A program made the position numbers and the translations under genes. A stretch of DNA of 64,000 bases from Ryuthela nishihirai (Eukaryota > Arthropoda > Arachnida > Araneae > Heptathelidae): positions 32,882,001-32,946,000 of the forward strand of contig JAWZYU010000005.1 of assembly GCA_038380435.1 (NCBI GenBank), given 5' to 3'. The notes below the pieces were generated by a model that had not been told where the DNA came from, searched no databases, and saw nothing but the letters and a program-made list of their open reading frames with translations. Within the stretch, counting starts at the first letter, position 1. Each line of letters opens with the position of its first letter. This document shows, piece after piece, positions 1 to 9,255 of this stretch.

Positions 1-75
1 ATTGAAAAAAAAAAACGTTTTTTATGGAATCAAAATAATATCTTGATTAAAGAAACAAAAATATGCAATTTTTAA
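1..75 (+). CDS. candidate 3' end of a coding exon (partial, unknown protein)
   Basis: The window opens in a frame that stays open from base 1 to a TAA at 73-75. The last residues read NQNNILIKETKICNF. The segment at 28576-28632 reads in the same relative frame (NQQNILIRNKNIHF, then TAA). The two differ by substitutions and one 3-base indel, so frame and stop are kept. Homology continues about 130 bases into the presumed 3' UTR (shared TTATGCACCTAAA). This suggests the last exons of two paralogous genes or two copies of a coding repeat. I do not recognise the protein. An AT-rich 24-codon frame could also be open by chance. Confidence 0.3.
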   Translation: MEKKKRFLWNQNNILIKETKICNF

Positions 76-228
76 CGAGTACTGTGAATGACAAAACCGT
101 TTAATTATGCACCTAAAAATGTGGGTTAAACAATTCCAAGAAATGAGCCAGATTCATTATACTGACGATTTGAGAGCAAGTTCGCTTGCAATAATGAGCC
201 GCGGGTTAGACGGGCTTGGTGTAGCGTA

Positions 229-654
229 CAGTCGCTCAAAAAAGTCACGTGACACGAAGGTTGCCAGATCACTAATTTCTAAAAAAAAATCGTTGACAGA
301 TATTTTTTCTGAATTCTGTAATCAACCATAGCGTACAGTCGCTCAAAAAAGTCACGTGACACGAAGGTTCACTAATTTCTAAAAAAAATCGTTGACAGAT
401 ATTTTTTCTGAATTCTGTAATCAACCATAGCGTACAGTCGCTCAAAAAAGTATCCGAACACTATGGTTGATTACAGAATTCAGAAAAAATATCTGTCAAC
501 GATTTTTTTTAGAAATTAGTGATCTGGCAACCTTCGAAGTGATCTGGCAACACGAAGGTTGCCAGATCACTAATTTCTAAAAAAAATCGTTGACAGATAT
601 TTTTTCTGAATTCTGTAATCAACCGTAGTGTTCGGATACTTTTTTGAGCGACTG
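229..654. mobile_element. composite palindromic Tc1/mariner-type MITE
   Basis: Both ends carry the inverted terminus CAGTCGCTCAAAAAAG, flanked by TA (227-228 and 655-656), as expected for Tc1/mariner-type MITEs. The interior is a fold-back: arms with ACAGAATTCAGAAAAAATAT and ACACGAAGGTTGCCAGATCA recur in both orientations. Two extra partial copies of the right arm sit at the left (229-331 and 336-430), each ending in AACCATAGCG before a new CAGTCGCTC terminus. This is a tandem, internally deleted composite and not one simple element. It has no coding capacity. The short frame at 107-331 lies partly in this repeat. Confidence 0.85.
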
Positions 655-659
655 TACAT

Positions 660-1113
660 TAAATTTCATAATTCTATACCCGATCCCCACCATTCAGATA
701 GTTCATTTAAAGAATTTGCTTCATTCCTAGTGGTTGCATTTTTTATTCACTGAATGTTTTGATCAAAATTGAATTTCTTCACATTGTTTGTTTGCATTTT
801 TTTCCCCAGAGTCCTTTTTATTCAGAACTTTTACTGATTATACCATTTTGAGATAGTTGCTTCTCTGCTCGTCTCATCATTGTTGTTGTTTACTGTTCTC
901 GTTTCACTTCAGTTTATCATGTCTGGAACACTAAATCCTTGATTCCAGATGCTCCACGCAAACCCTTAACTAATACTTTTACTAGTAGCTCCAAACAATC
1001 GATCGATAAATTCATCTTTTTTCGAGAATCAGTCCTGGTAACTTTTCAATGAAACTTAACGCATTAGTTACGCTGCAGGATAATCTTTCCAAGTCCACCT
1101 GTCTCATCTCAAT
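660..1113. other. spacer, nothing recognised
   Basis: AT-rich sequence between the MITE and the first SINE. I see no frame, repeat or splice-site pair worth calling. Confidence 0.5.
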
Positions 1114-1124
1114 CCGGACAATGG

Positions 1125-1489
1125 GCCAGGCTCGTAATCTGTAGTTCCCAGGTTCGAATCCCAGGTGGGTCAGCGTTGAGATTTATCTCCGCAAAATTCC
1201 CCGCCCTGCCCACGGTCAGTAGGGGACACCGATGGGCTTGGAAAGGCCGCCGTCCGTCGGATGGGTCGTTAAGCCGTCGACCTGTGTGCGGGAGAGCCAT
1301 ACCCTGTACACGTTAAAGAACACGCTGGATGGCCTTGTTGGGAGACAGGCTACCATCTGTCTCCCAACAGCTGTTTCAGTGGGTCCTCTCCCCCAACCTT
1401 CTCAGAGCCTTCGGGGTCCATGTGACCTGGTCATTTAGCCCATGGTGTTGAAAAAAGTGCCGCTCAGAAGTAAAACAACCCAACCCAAC
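1125..1489 (+). mobile_element. SINE-A copy, 5'-truncated in the tRNA head
   Basis: Starts at GCCAGGCTCGTAATCTG, so the first part of the tRNA-like head including the A box is missing. The B box (GGTTCGAATCCC), body and CAACCCAACC tail are present. TSD CCGGACAATGG flanks it at 1114-1124 and 1490-1500. Confidence 0.93.
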
Positions 1490-1788
1490 CCGGACAATGG
1501 TTCTGGATTTTTAAGCGAATAACCTAATTCAGAGAGAAAGAGACGCAGCTATGAAAATAAATGTATGGATTATAGATTACTTGAACTGTTAAGTAAATCC
1601 TCCCACAAGTAAGAAACTATTAGAAAAGTGTTTTTGTTTTTATTTCGTTTGCATTGTTCCTTTTTTTTCTCGAATAATCTGGTGAATCAGATATTGATTG
1701 TTCTGCTTACCAGGCTCACTTGATCTGTAATGCATTTACACTTAACTTATGGAACCCAGTTAGCGTTACTCGCAAACCCTTAAACATG

Positions 1789-2032
1789 GATTGGGTTGTT
1801 TTACCCCTGAGTGGCACTTTTTTTGCACACTATGGGCTAAATAGCCCAGTCACAAGGTCCCCGAAGGCTCAGAGAAGGTTGGGGGAGGGGACCCACTGGA
1901 ACAGCTGTTGGGAGACAGATGGTAGCCTCCCGTCAAGGTCATCCAGCGTGTTCTTTAACGTCCACAGGTATGACTCTCCCGTATAAGGGGGTCACGGCTT
2001 AACGTCCTATTCGACGGACGACGGCCTTTCCA
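1789..2032 (-). mobile_element. SINE-A copy, 5'-truncated in the body
   Basis: Tail-side GGGTTGTTTTACC at the left; stops in the CGACGGACGACGGCC region, so the whole tRNA head is absent. Short TSD TAAACATG at 1781-1788 and 2033-2040. Confidence 0.88.
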
Positions 2033-2118
2033 TAAACATGCTCTTCCACCCTTATTTTTTTACAAGCACTGGAATTGTATATAAAGGGAGATGAATATGA
2101 CGGAGGTAACTATAAAAG

Positions 2119-2497
2119 GTTTAGGTTGTTGTTATTTTTCTTCTGGGCAGCACTTTTTTTGCCCACCATGAGCTATATGGCCAAGTCACAAGGATCCCAA
2201 AGGCTTAGAGAAGGTTGGGAGAGAGGGAATCCATTGGCAGCTGTTAGGAGACAGATGGTAGTAAGATCATCCAGTGTGTTCGTTAACGTGCACAGGACAT
2301 GGCTCTCCCACACATGGTTCCACGGCTTTGCGTCCCTTCCAATGGATGGGTCCTATTCCAAGCCATCGACAGCGCCACATACTAACCGAGGGCAGGGGGG
2401 GAGTTGGGGTTGCGGAGATAAATCTCAGCGTTTGGGCCAGGTGGGACTCGAGCCTGGAAACTGACCTCACTACCGACTGAACTACCCCACCCCCAAA
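2119..2497 (-). mobile_element. old, diverged SINE-A copy
   Basis: Aligns end to end with the SINE-A consensus (tail-side GGTTGTTGTTATTTTTCTTC, CAGCTGTTAGGAGACAGATGG, head-side CTACCGACTGAACTACCCC) but with many substitutions and indels. No clear TSD, as expected for an old insertion. Confidence 0.8.
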
Positions 2498-2805
2498 CAA
2501 CTTTCCAACTTGCATAGTAATTTAGACATAGATAACCATAGGGCATCAATGGTATCAATAAAAAACGGAGAGGAGACTTAGGATGCAATGAGCAGATAAT
2601 GCCAAATAGGACTTTGCTGGAATTGGCGTACAATGTCCGAATGCAGCAGCTACTTCCCAGGACAGACGGGTTTAGAGAACAAAATTACACATTCTGGTTG
2701 GATCTCCTTAACCCGTGGCTGCACGAGGATCATTGTATGTATATATAAGTAAAAGAATAGAAAATTATATTTGGAATGAATTCATTTATAAATGAATTAT
2801 AAGAA

Positions 2806-2999
2806 ATTACCGAGTGGTTAGCGCGCTTGGTTTCTGATCTACGGGACCTGGGTTCGAGCCCCGGGTAAGGCATGGATGTTCGTGTTGATTTTCTGCTGAG
2901 GTCCTGCCATCCTCTCAGATCTTCTACTATGGCATATAAACTGACAGGCTCCTGTCAGACCTCTGTGGCAAGCAGCTGCTTGAGGGGGTATTTATTTTT
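2806..2999 (+). mobile_element. SINE-B copy
   Basis: SINE-B is the second tRNA-derived family here. Its head carries CCGAGTGGTTAGCGCGC (A-box region) and GGGTTCGAGCCCCGG (B box). The body includes TTTCTGCTGAGGTCCTGCCA, CTGACAGGCTCCTGTCAGAC and GGCAAGCAGCTGCTTGAGGG, and the tail is a TATTTATT-type A/T run. This copy abuts the next one head to tail and lacks the first bases of the head. Confidence 0.88.
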
Positions 3000-3201
3000 A
3001 GTGCCGTCCCGTGGCCGAGTGGTTAGCGCGCTTGGCTACTGATCTAAGGGACCTGGGTTCGAGCCCCGGGTAAGTACGTGTCGTTTTTCTGCTGAGGTCC
3101 TGCCATCCTCTCAGACCTTCTACTCTGGCATATAAACTGACAGGCTCCTGTCAGACCTCTGTGGCAAGCAGCTGCTTGAGGGGGTATTTATTTTTTTTTT
3201 A
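3000..3201 (+). mobile_element. SINE-B copy in tandem with the preceding one
   Basis: Complete head (GCCGTCCCGTGGCCGAGTGG) through GAGGGGGTATTTATTTTTTT. It begins directly after the tail of the 2806-2999 copy, so the two are head to tail. It lacks the ATGGATGT segment of other copies. Confidence 0.9.
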
Positions 3202-3429
3202 ATAATTTAATAACTCCATTTAATCAAAGTTAAAAAGGACCGAAATTCTTTTACGAAAGCTGAAATGCATGTGATTCTTATTTCAAAATCCATTTTATTC
3301 ATCATTTTGAATACCTCGTTGAAATTAAATCTTAAGCTATTCTTTTTTGTGGGCTGCTAAGAAAAACGTTTGAAAAAACCCTGCCTTATTCTATCCTACA
3401 TACAGACAACCAGACAAACAGAGAATTAA

Positions 3430-3648
3430 ACTCGCTTATGGCCGAGTGGTTAGCGCGCTTGGCTACTGATCTACGGGACCTGGGTTCGAGCCCCGGGTAA
3501 GGCATGGATGTTCGTGTTGTTTTCTGCTGAGGTCCTGCCATCCTCTCAGATCTTCTACTGTGGCATATAAACTGACAGGGTCCTGTCAGACCTCTGTGGC
3601 AAGCAGCTGCTTGAGGGGGTATTTATTTATTTATTATTTATATTATCC
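3430..3648 (+). mobile_element. SINE-B copy
   Basis: GGCCGAGTGGTTAGCGCGCT head, GGGTTCGAGCCCCGGG B box, and GAGGGGGTATTTATTTATTT tail. Third SINE-B within 850 bases. Confidence 0.9.
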
Positions 3649-4628
3649 GCATTAATCGTCAGAAAACAAAAATGGCAGCCAAAATCGAAAGAATGGATCA
3701 CCTAATCCACGCTATTGCAACTTGCCTCTTGTGTCCAACGGAAAACCGAACTGCTAACCGTTAGGCCATTCTCCGGTTACAAAGTCTTCGAACAGATAAA
3801 AGTGAGCAGCAATTCATACGAAGTTTTGTTGCTGGTAGCCGCCACTACTACTACCGTTTATGTGTAGCTTGAAGTTGTGGCCACACAGACTTGTGCGGTT
3901 TAAAATGTTTCAAAACTTTCTGGTAAAATTGAGGATCGCTGATAACGCTAAACATTTAAAACAGCTTCCAGTGTGGCCGTACCCTTTGGCACCAGCGGTC
4001 TTCTGCTACACGGTTTTGGAGCCACCACGAGAACATAAATATTCCACTGAGTTGCTGCGTTGCCTGGCATCGATTCTTATCTTGTGCTCCTTTTTCAATG
4101 CTGCGCGACTTCATCCAGTATTGCATTTGGCCCCCGATAAGAAGAGGAAGGATTCCCCAGGAAGAAATAAACTTTTTTACTGACTTACAGATAATAAACA
4201 TTAGATTGAGATTCTGGGATAACAAGGAAACTCATAAAGTATTTTGTTATGTGCGTAATAAAAAATATTGCCGAAACTAATCAAAGTTTCACGGTAAGAG
4301 TCACTTTTTCGTTTTTGAGAAAGATAGGTTTAGGTGGAAGTTTCTGTGCCAAATACGTGTCTTTATTTTTTACGTAGGTACTCGTTTCAAAACGTTGTTT
4401 TCAAATTATGATATACACTGGTTGCACAAATTAAAATACCAGATGGAAAATAGAAAAACAGAAAGAAAAGGTAGATGGAAGTATTGTGATTTCAGTTCAC
4501 GAAAAGAATTACTTAGCGTGTAATTAAGGCATAATCAATGGTGAAATTTGCCCTCGATTTAGTTTCTGGGGAGGGTTAATGAGGTCTGAGAATAAGACTT
4601 GAGTAAGGTCCCCAATTGCTGAAGTATT
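3649..4628. other. spacer, no gene recognised
   Basis: Moderately AT-rich. A weak minus-strand tRNA-like or degraded SINE head may lie near 3700-3780 (CTAACCGTTAGGCCATTCTCC), but I cannot confirm it. Frames of 60-107 codons at 3860-4280 overlap on both strands and match nothing I recognise. Confidence 0.4.
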
Positions 4629-4639
4629 CCACCGAACAG

Positions 4640-4936
4640 GGTTGGGTTTTTTTACCTCTGAGCGGCACTATTTTGCACACCAAGGGCTAAATGGCCAGGT
4701 CACATGGACCCCGAAGGTTGGGGGAGGGGACCCACTGGAACAGCTGTTAGGAAATGGATGGTAGCCTCCCGTCAAGGCCATCCAGCGTGTTCTTTAACAT
4801 GCACAGGGTATGGCTCTCCCGCATACGGGGCACGGCTTAACGTCCCATCCGACGGACGGCGGCCTTTCCAAGCCCATCGGTGTCCCCTACTGACCGTGGG
4901 CAGGGCGGGGAATTTTGCGGAGATAAATCTCAACGC
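4640..4936 (-). mobile_element. SINE-A copy, head completely missing
   Basis: Runs from GGTTGGG at the tail to GATAAATCTCAACG, so truncation falls just after the tRNA-like part. A perfect TSD CCACCGAACAG lies at 4629-4639 and 4937-4947, so the truncated form itself was inserted and was not eroded later. Confidence 0.93.
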
Positions 4937-5083
4937 CCACCGAACAGGAAAGATTAAAATAATACTGTATATAAGGAATAAGATTTTATAGTTTTATTTT
5001 TATCTGTTTTCAGTGTCGGACATAAATTATGGAGCTAAAATAAAATTATCCAAAGGAAACTGTTCGGATTTCAAAGCAAGTAG

Positions 5084-5282
5084 TTGCCGAGTGGTTAGTA
5101 CGCTTGGCTACTGATCTAAGGGACCTGGGTTCGAGCCCCGGGTAAGGCATGGATGTATGTGTCGTTTTTCTGCTGAGGTCCTGCCATCCTCTCAGACCTT
5201 CTCTCTGGCATATAAACTGACAGGCTCCTGTCAGACCTCTGTGGCAAGCAGCTGCTTGAGGGGGTATTTATTTTTTATTTTT
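5084..5282 (+). mobile_element. SINE-B copy
   Basis: TTGCCGAGTGGTTAGTACGC head, GGGTTCGAGCCCCGGG B box, standard body, and GGGGTATTTATTTTTTATTT tail. Confidence 0.9.
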
Positions 5283-5812
5283 ATTTAGACAAGTTTGAGA
5301 TTTCGCATAAGACGACAGGATTTTCAAGGGGGGGGGGGATCCAGAGGCGTTTGTATACATATGGTCCTCGGTCCTTTTTTTGCTCAATGAGAATATTAGA
5401 CCATGCTGAGAGATCACGACTTCTCGGTATTCAAAGTTATACGTCATCAATATACGAATTAATTACCTGTGATCCGGAACTCTGTGCGATGGAACCTTAT
5501 TGGGATGATTTAATGAGACGTTGAGCTTACTTTCAAACCCTTCCCAGAATCCTCTGGCATATTCTGGAATCACCTTGCCTCAATGGACCTTACTGCTGAT
5601 GAACTTACAAATATCCTCATTACGTAATGAATGATGACTGCCAGGTCATTCTTTACCCTTAGAAAAGACCAATCTCCGTATTGATGACTATTTTGTATAT
5701 CGATACTGCATCTGTTTCTTTGTGGGGATTGTCGGTTGTAAAACATCTTTTGTCTTGATATAGAATAGTTTAGATCACTTTCTTTTTCTGATTTTGATGC
5801 CAATTTTCTTGC

Positions 5813-6161
5813 GTTGTTGTTTGGGTTGTTTTACCTCTGATCGGCACTTTTTTGCACACCATGGGCTAAATGGCCAGGTTACATGGACCCCGAAGGCTCA
5901 GAGAAGGTTGGGGCAGGGGACCCACTGGAACAGCTGTTGGGAGACAGATGGTAGCCTCCCGTCAAGGCCATCCAGCGTGTTCTTTAACGTGCACAGGGTA
6001 TGGCTCTCCCGCACACGGGACCACGGCTTAACGTCCCATCCGACGGACGGCGGTCTTTCCAAGCCCATCGGTGTCCCCTACTGACCGTGGGCAGGGCGGG
6101 GAATTTTGCGGAGATAAATCTCAACGCTGACCCAGCTGGGACTCGAACCTGGGAACTACAG
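5813..6161 (-). mobile_element. SINE-A copy, truncated between the A and B boxes
   Basis: Ends (5' side of the element) at GGGAACTACAG, keeping the B box but not the A box. TSD CAATTTTCTTGC at 5801-5812 and 6162-6173. Confidence 0.93.
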
Positions 6162-6280
6162 CAATTTTCTTGCATCTATCGGTAACGGATTTCTCAAAAT
6201 TAATATTTTTCAGGTCTGTTTTAGTTTTGACAACCAGTGCAAATGCATAGAAAATTCTTTCGAAATATGTCTTAAAAAAT

Positions 6281-6662
6281 GGGGCGGGGGTGGTCAGTCG
6301 GTAGCGCGCCAGGCTCGTAAACCCAGGTTCGAGTCCCAGCTGGGTCAGCGTTGAGATTTATCTCCGCAAAATTTCCCCGCCCTGCCCACGTTCAGTAGGG
6401 GACATCGATGGGCTTGAAAAGGCCGCCGTCCGTCGGACGGGACGTTAAGCCGTGGCGTCGTGTGCGGGAGAGCCATACCCTCTGCACGTTAAAGAACACG
6501 CTGGATGGCCTTGACGGGAGGCTACCATCTGTCTCCTAACAGCTGTTCCAGTGGGTCCACTCCCCCAACCTTCTCTGAGCCTTCGGGGTCCTTGTGGCCT
6601 GGCCATTTAGCCCATGGTGTGCAAAAAAGTGCCGCTCAGAGGTAAAACAATCCAATCCAATC
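6281..6662 (+). mobile_element. SINE-A copy, near full length
   Basis: GGGGCGGGGGTGG start, with a short deletion in the head (GGCTCGTAAACCCAGGTTCGA). The tail is altered to CAATCCAATCCAATCC. A TSD is only suggested (GTCTTAA on both sides). Confidence 0.88.
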
Positions 6663-6977
6663 CAAAGTCTTAATTAATTGTCACAGTGCAAATTAACTGA
6701 GCAACGATTGATCGAAGTTGCCATGACAGAATTGCAATGCTTACGATTCCTTGTGCAATTGATTTATTTTTACTCAATCACGTTATGTTTTAACTAAACG
6801 AAGAAACATTACTAAATTTCCAGTTTTTTCTGCATTCAGCTCAGGGCAGCTTTTAAAATATGCATGTGGAGCAAAACTTTTACACGATGAGGAACTTTTT
6901 TTTTTAATATATTTCATTCTGCAACTCATTTAGAAATTTTGAAGAGATCAGATGAAAAGAATTGAAGAGATCGATTG

Positions 6978-7220
6978 AAAAAAAGGAAGAAAGATTTTAG
7001 CCTTTTATCGAAATTTGTAGGAGGCAGACGTAGGTTGACAAATCCGTGGAAGTAAACGTGGTACAGTCGCTCAAAAAAATATCCAAACACTATGGTTGAT
7101 TACAGAATTCAGAAAAAATATCTGGCAAAGATTTTTTTAGAAATTAGTGATTTGACAACCTTCGTGTCACGTGACACGAAGGTTGCCAGATAAAAGGCTA
7201 AAATCTTTCTTCCTTTTTTT
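6978..7220. repeat. perfect 32-bp inverted repeat enclosing a half MITE
   Basis: Bases 6978-7009 are the exact reverse complement of 7189-7220 (shared core GAAAGATTTTAGCCTTTT). The right arm begins exactly where the palindromic MITE at 7064 is cut off. The right copy therefore looks like an inverted copy of left flanking DNA joined to the broken transposon. Confidence 0.9.
7064..7190. mobile_element. right-truncated palindromic MITE
   Basis: The left terminus CAGTCGCTCAAAAAAATATC follows TA (7062-7063). The first arm and the central GTCACGTGACACGAAGGTTG are present, then the element stops after GGTTGCCAGA. Same family as 229-654. Confidence 0.88.
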
Positions 7221-7827
7221 GTGAAGTAACATTTTTTGCTGGACGGTGACACTTTTGAACAAAATTTTCAAATTTTCTTAATGTTTTTTTCTGTCTTAAA
7301 CTGGTAACCTAAAGATTTTGAAAATTAAAATTTCTTCACCTTCTTGTTGACACCCCCTCAATTTCATCCTCTCCATGTCCCCATCTCAATCTTACTAATA
7401 AGACTGATACAATTGCTCTCTCAGGAAAATTATTAAAATAAAAGCAAAAGGGTCGGAAGACTCATTAATTTTATTTTATTTATCTTTATAAAAACCCTTA
7501 TTCATATCATTTCGACTCTGAAAAAACCATGGTTATTAGTTTAAATTTTATTAGGCTCAGCCTATTAATTAAGCAATAATAATTAAAGGATGTAAAAAAG
7601 AAATTAACATACAGAGAATCATTAATTAAATCTTGTTATCTTGATCCTCTAACTGTTTTTACTGTTGTAAAGATTCTGGGGGTGGGGGGGGGTACGTGGG
7701 AGTCCTAAAAGTCGAAACAAGTGGCATAGCTCTTGGACCTAATTCAGCGGTGATTCGATGATTGACAGTTGAAGCAATGCTAGCGGGATTACTGAAGGAT
7801 ACGTAACTGGTAATTTCCCAGTGGTGT
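7221..7827. other. AT-rich spacer, nothing recognised
   Basis: No convincing frame or repeat. A G run lies at 7678-7690. Confidence 0.5.
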
Positions 7828-7835
7828 TATTAGAC

Positions 7836-8311
7836 CAGTGTCTCGCAAACTGTGTGCCGCGAGAGATTCCAAGTGTGCCGCGAGAGATTTTCAAATTGAC
7901 ACTAGATATTCCAAAGATTTCATTTTGACTTGACTTGTGTTATCGACGTGCTTTAATAAAAATCTTTCAGATTTTATCAACTGGGATCTTGTAAGTATTT
8001 ATCAAGCTTTTTCCAAATTTTGGTATTAATTTTTGATTATTTCAAGCCATAGAATGGACAAATATTTAAAACAAACACCGAGTTATGAATTAAAGAACGA
8101 GAGCAAATCTTCAAGTAAAACCAGGCTGATGACTTCAACAAAGCGCAAATATAATGACGATTATATAGAGTTTGCTTTTATTCTTTTTTAGGTGTGCCGC
8201 GGAAAAAAAAATTAGATTCAGTGTGCCGTGGAAAAAAAATTAGATTCAGTGTGCCGTGGAAAAAAAATTAGATTCAATGTGCCGCAGAGTAAAAAAGTTT
8301 GCGAGACACTG
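7836..8311. mobile_element. hAT-type non-autonomous element (476 bp)
   Basis: The 15-bp inverted termini CAGTGTCTCGCAAAC / GTTTGCGAGACACTG are perfect. They are flanked by a perfect 8-bp duplication TATTAGAC at 7828-7835 and 8312-8319. An 8-bp TSD with CAG...CTG termini is the signature of the hAT superfamily. Subterminal TGTGCCGCG motifs repeat near both ends, including about three tandem 30-bp units with GTGTGCCG and AAAAAATTAGATTCA at 8190-8285. No transposase is encoded, so it would depend on one made elsewhere. Confidence 0.93.
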
Positions 8312-8351
8312 TATTAGACCTATCTATGATTGGCAGTGATATACTCTTAGG

Positions 8352-9098
8352 GTTGGGTTGTTTTACCTCTCGTTGTTTTCTCTTTCTTGCACACCATGGG
8401 TTAAATGGCCAGGTTACAAGGACCTCGAAGGCTCAGAGAAGGTTGAGGAAGGGGACCCACAGGAACAGCTGTTGGGGTTGTTTTATCTGTGGTTGTTTTC
8501 TCTTTCTTGCACACCATGGGTTAAATGGCCAGGTCACAAGGACCTCCAAGGCTCAGAGAAGGTTGAGGAAGGGGACCCACAGGAACAGCTGTTGGGGTTG
8601 TTTTACTTGTGGTTATTTCCTCTTTCTTGGACACCATGGGTTAAATGGTCAGGTCACAAGGACCTTGAAGGCTCAGAGAAGGTTGAGGAAGGGGACCCAC
8701 AGGAACAGCTGTTGGGGTTGTTTTACCTCTGGTTGTTTTCTCTTTCTTGCACACCATGGGTTAAATGGCCAGGTCACATGGACCCCGAAGGCTCAGAGAA
8801 GGTTGGGGGAGCTGGCCACTGGAACAGCTGTTGGGAGACAGATGGTAGCCTCTCGTCAAGGTCATCCAGTGTGTTCTTTAACGTGCACAGGGTATGGCTC
8901 TCCCGCACACGGGACAACAGCTTAACGTCCCATCGGACGGACGGCGGCCTTTCCAAGCCCATTTCCATTCCCTTATTGACCGTGGTCAGGGAGGGGAATT
9001 TTGCGGAGATAAATCTCAACGCTGACCCAGCTGGAACTCGAACCTGGGAACTAAAGATTACGAGCCTGGCGCGCTACCGACTGAGCCAACCCCGCCCC
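8352..9098 (-). mobile_element. SINE-A copy with internal 4 x 120-bp expansion
   Basis: The tRNA head is at the right (GGGGTTGGCTCAGTCGG in element sense) and the tail at the left. TSD ATATACTCTTAGG at 8339-8351 and 9099-9111 shows a single insertion. Its 3' 120 bases occur four times in direct tandem, making the copy about twice normal length. Confidence 0.93.
8361..8840 (-). repeat. tandem repeat, period 120, four units, inside SINE-A
   Basis: Units start at about 8361, 8481, 8601 and 8721 in exact 120-base register (each has TTTTAYCTSTGG and CACCATGGGTTAAATGG). The junction GTTGGG is common to the SINE tail region and to CAGCTGTTGGGAGACAG, so the expansion started at a 6-base microhomology. 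Because 120 is divisible by three, two overlapping + strand frames stay open through all units (8299-8925 and 8358-9110). These are by-products of the period and do not indicate a gene. Confidence 0.93.
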
Positions 9099-9255
9099 AT
9101 ATACTCTTAGGTGAATACCAAATGACACTGCTTGGACAAATTATTATGACCATTGCATCGTGCGTGAAACACCACGAATATGAAATATTAGACGGAAAAC
9201 AGAAAAAATCAGCGACGATGTAATAATTGACAATATATCCAAAAACAAATTATCT

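Noticed and set aside
2806..3648. Three tRNA genes in a row (A and B boxes present)
   Set aside because: All three share the same 130-base body and A/T tail, so they are SINE-B copies. The heads do not fold into clean cloverleaves with matching acceptor stems.
8299..9110. A 208- to 250-codon repetitive protein gene
   Set aside because: It is explained by the 120-bp tandem expansion in a SINE. Two frames are open at once, and the start lies in the hAT MITE terminus.
9112..9160. A Tc1-type terminus (ACACTGCTTGGACAAATTATTATGACC) upstream of the LINE
   Set aside because: The wording is similar to Tc1 ends, but no partner terminus was found nearby.
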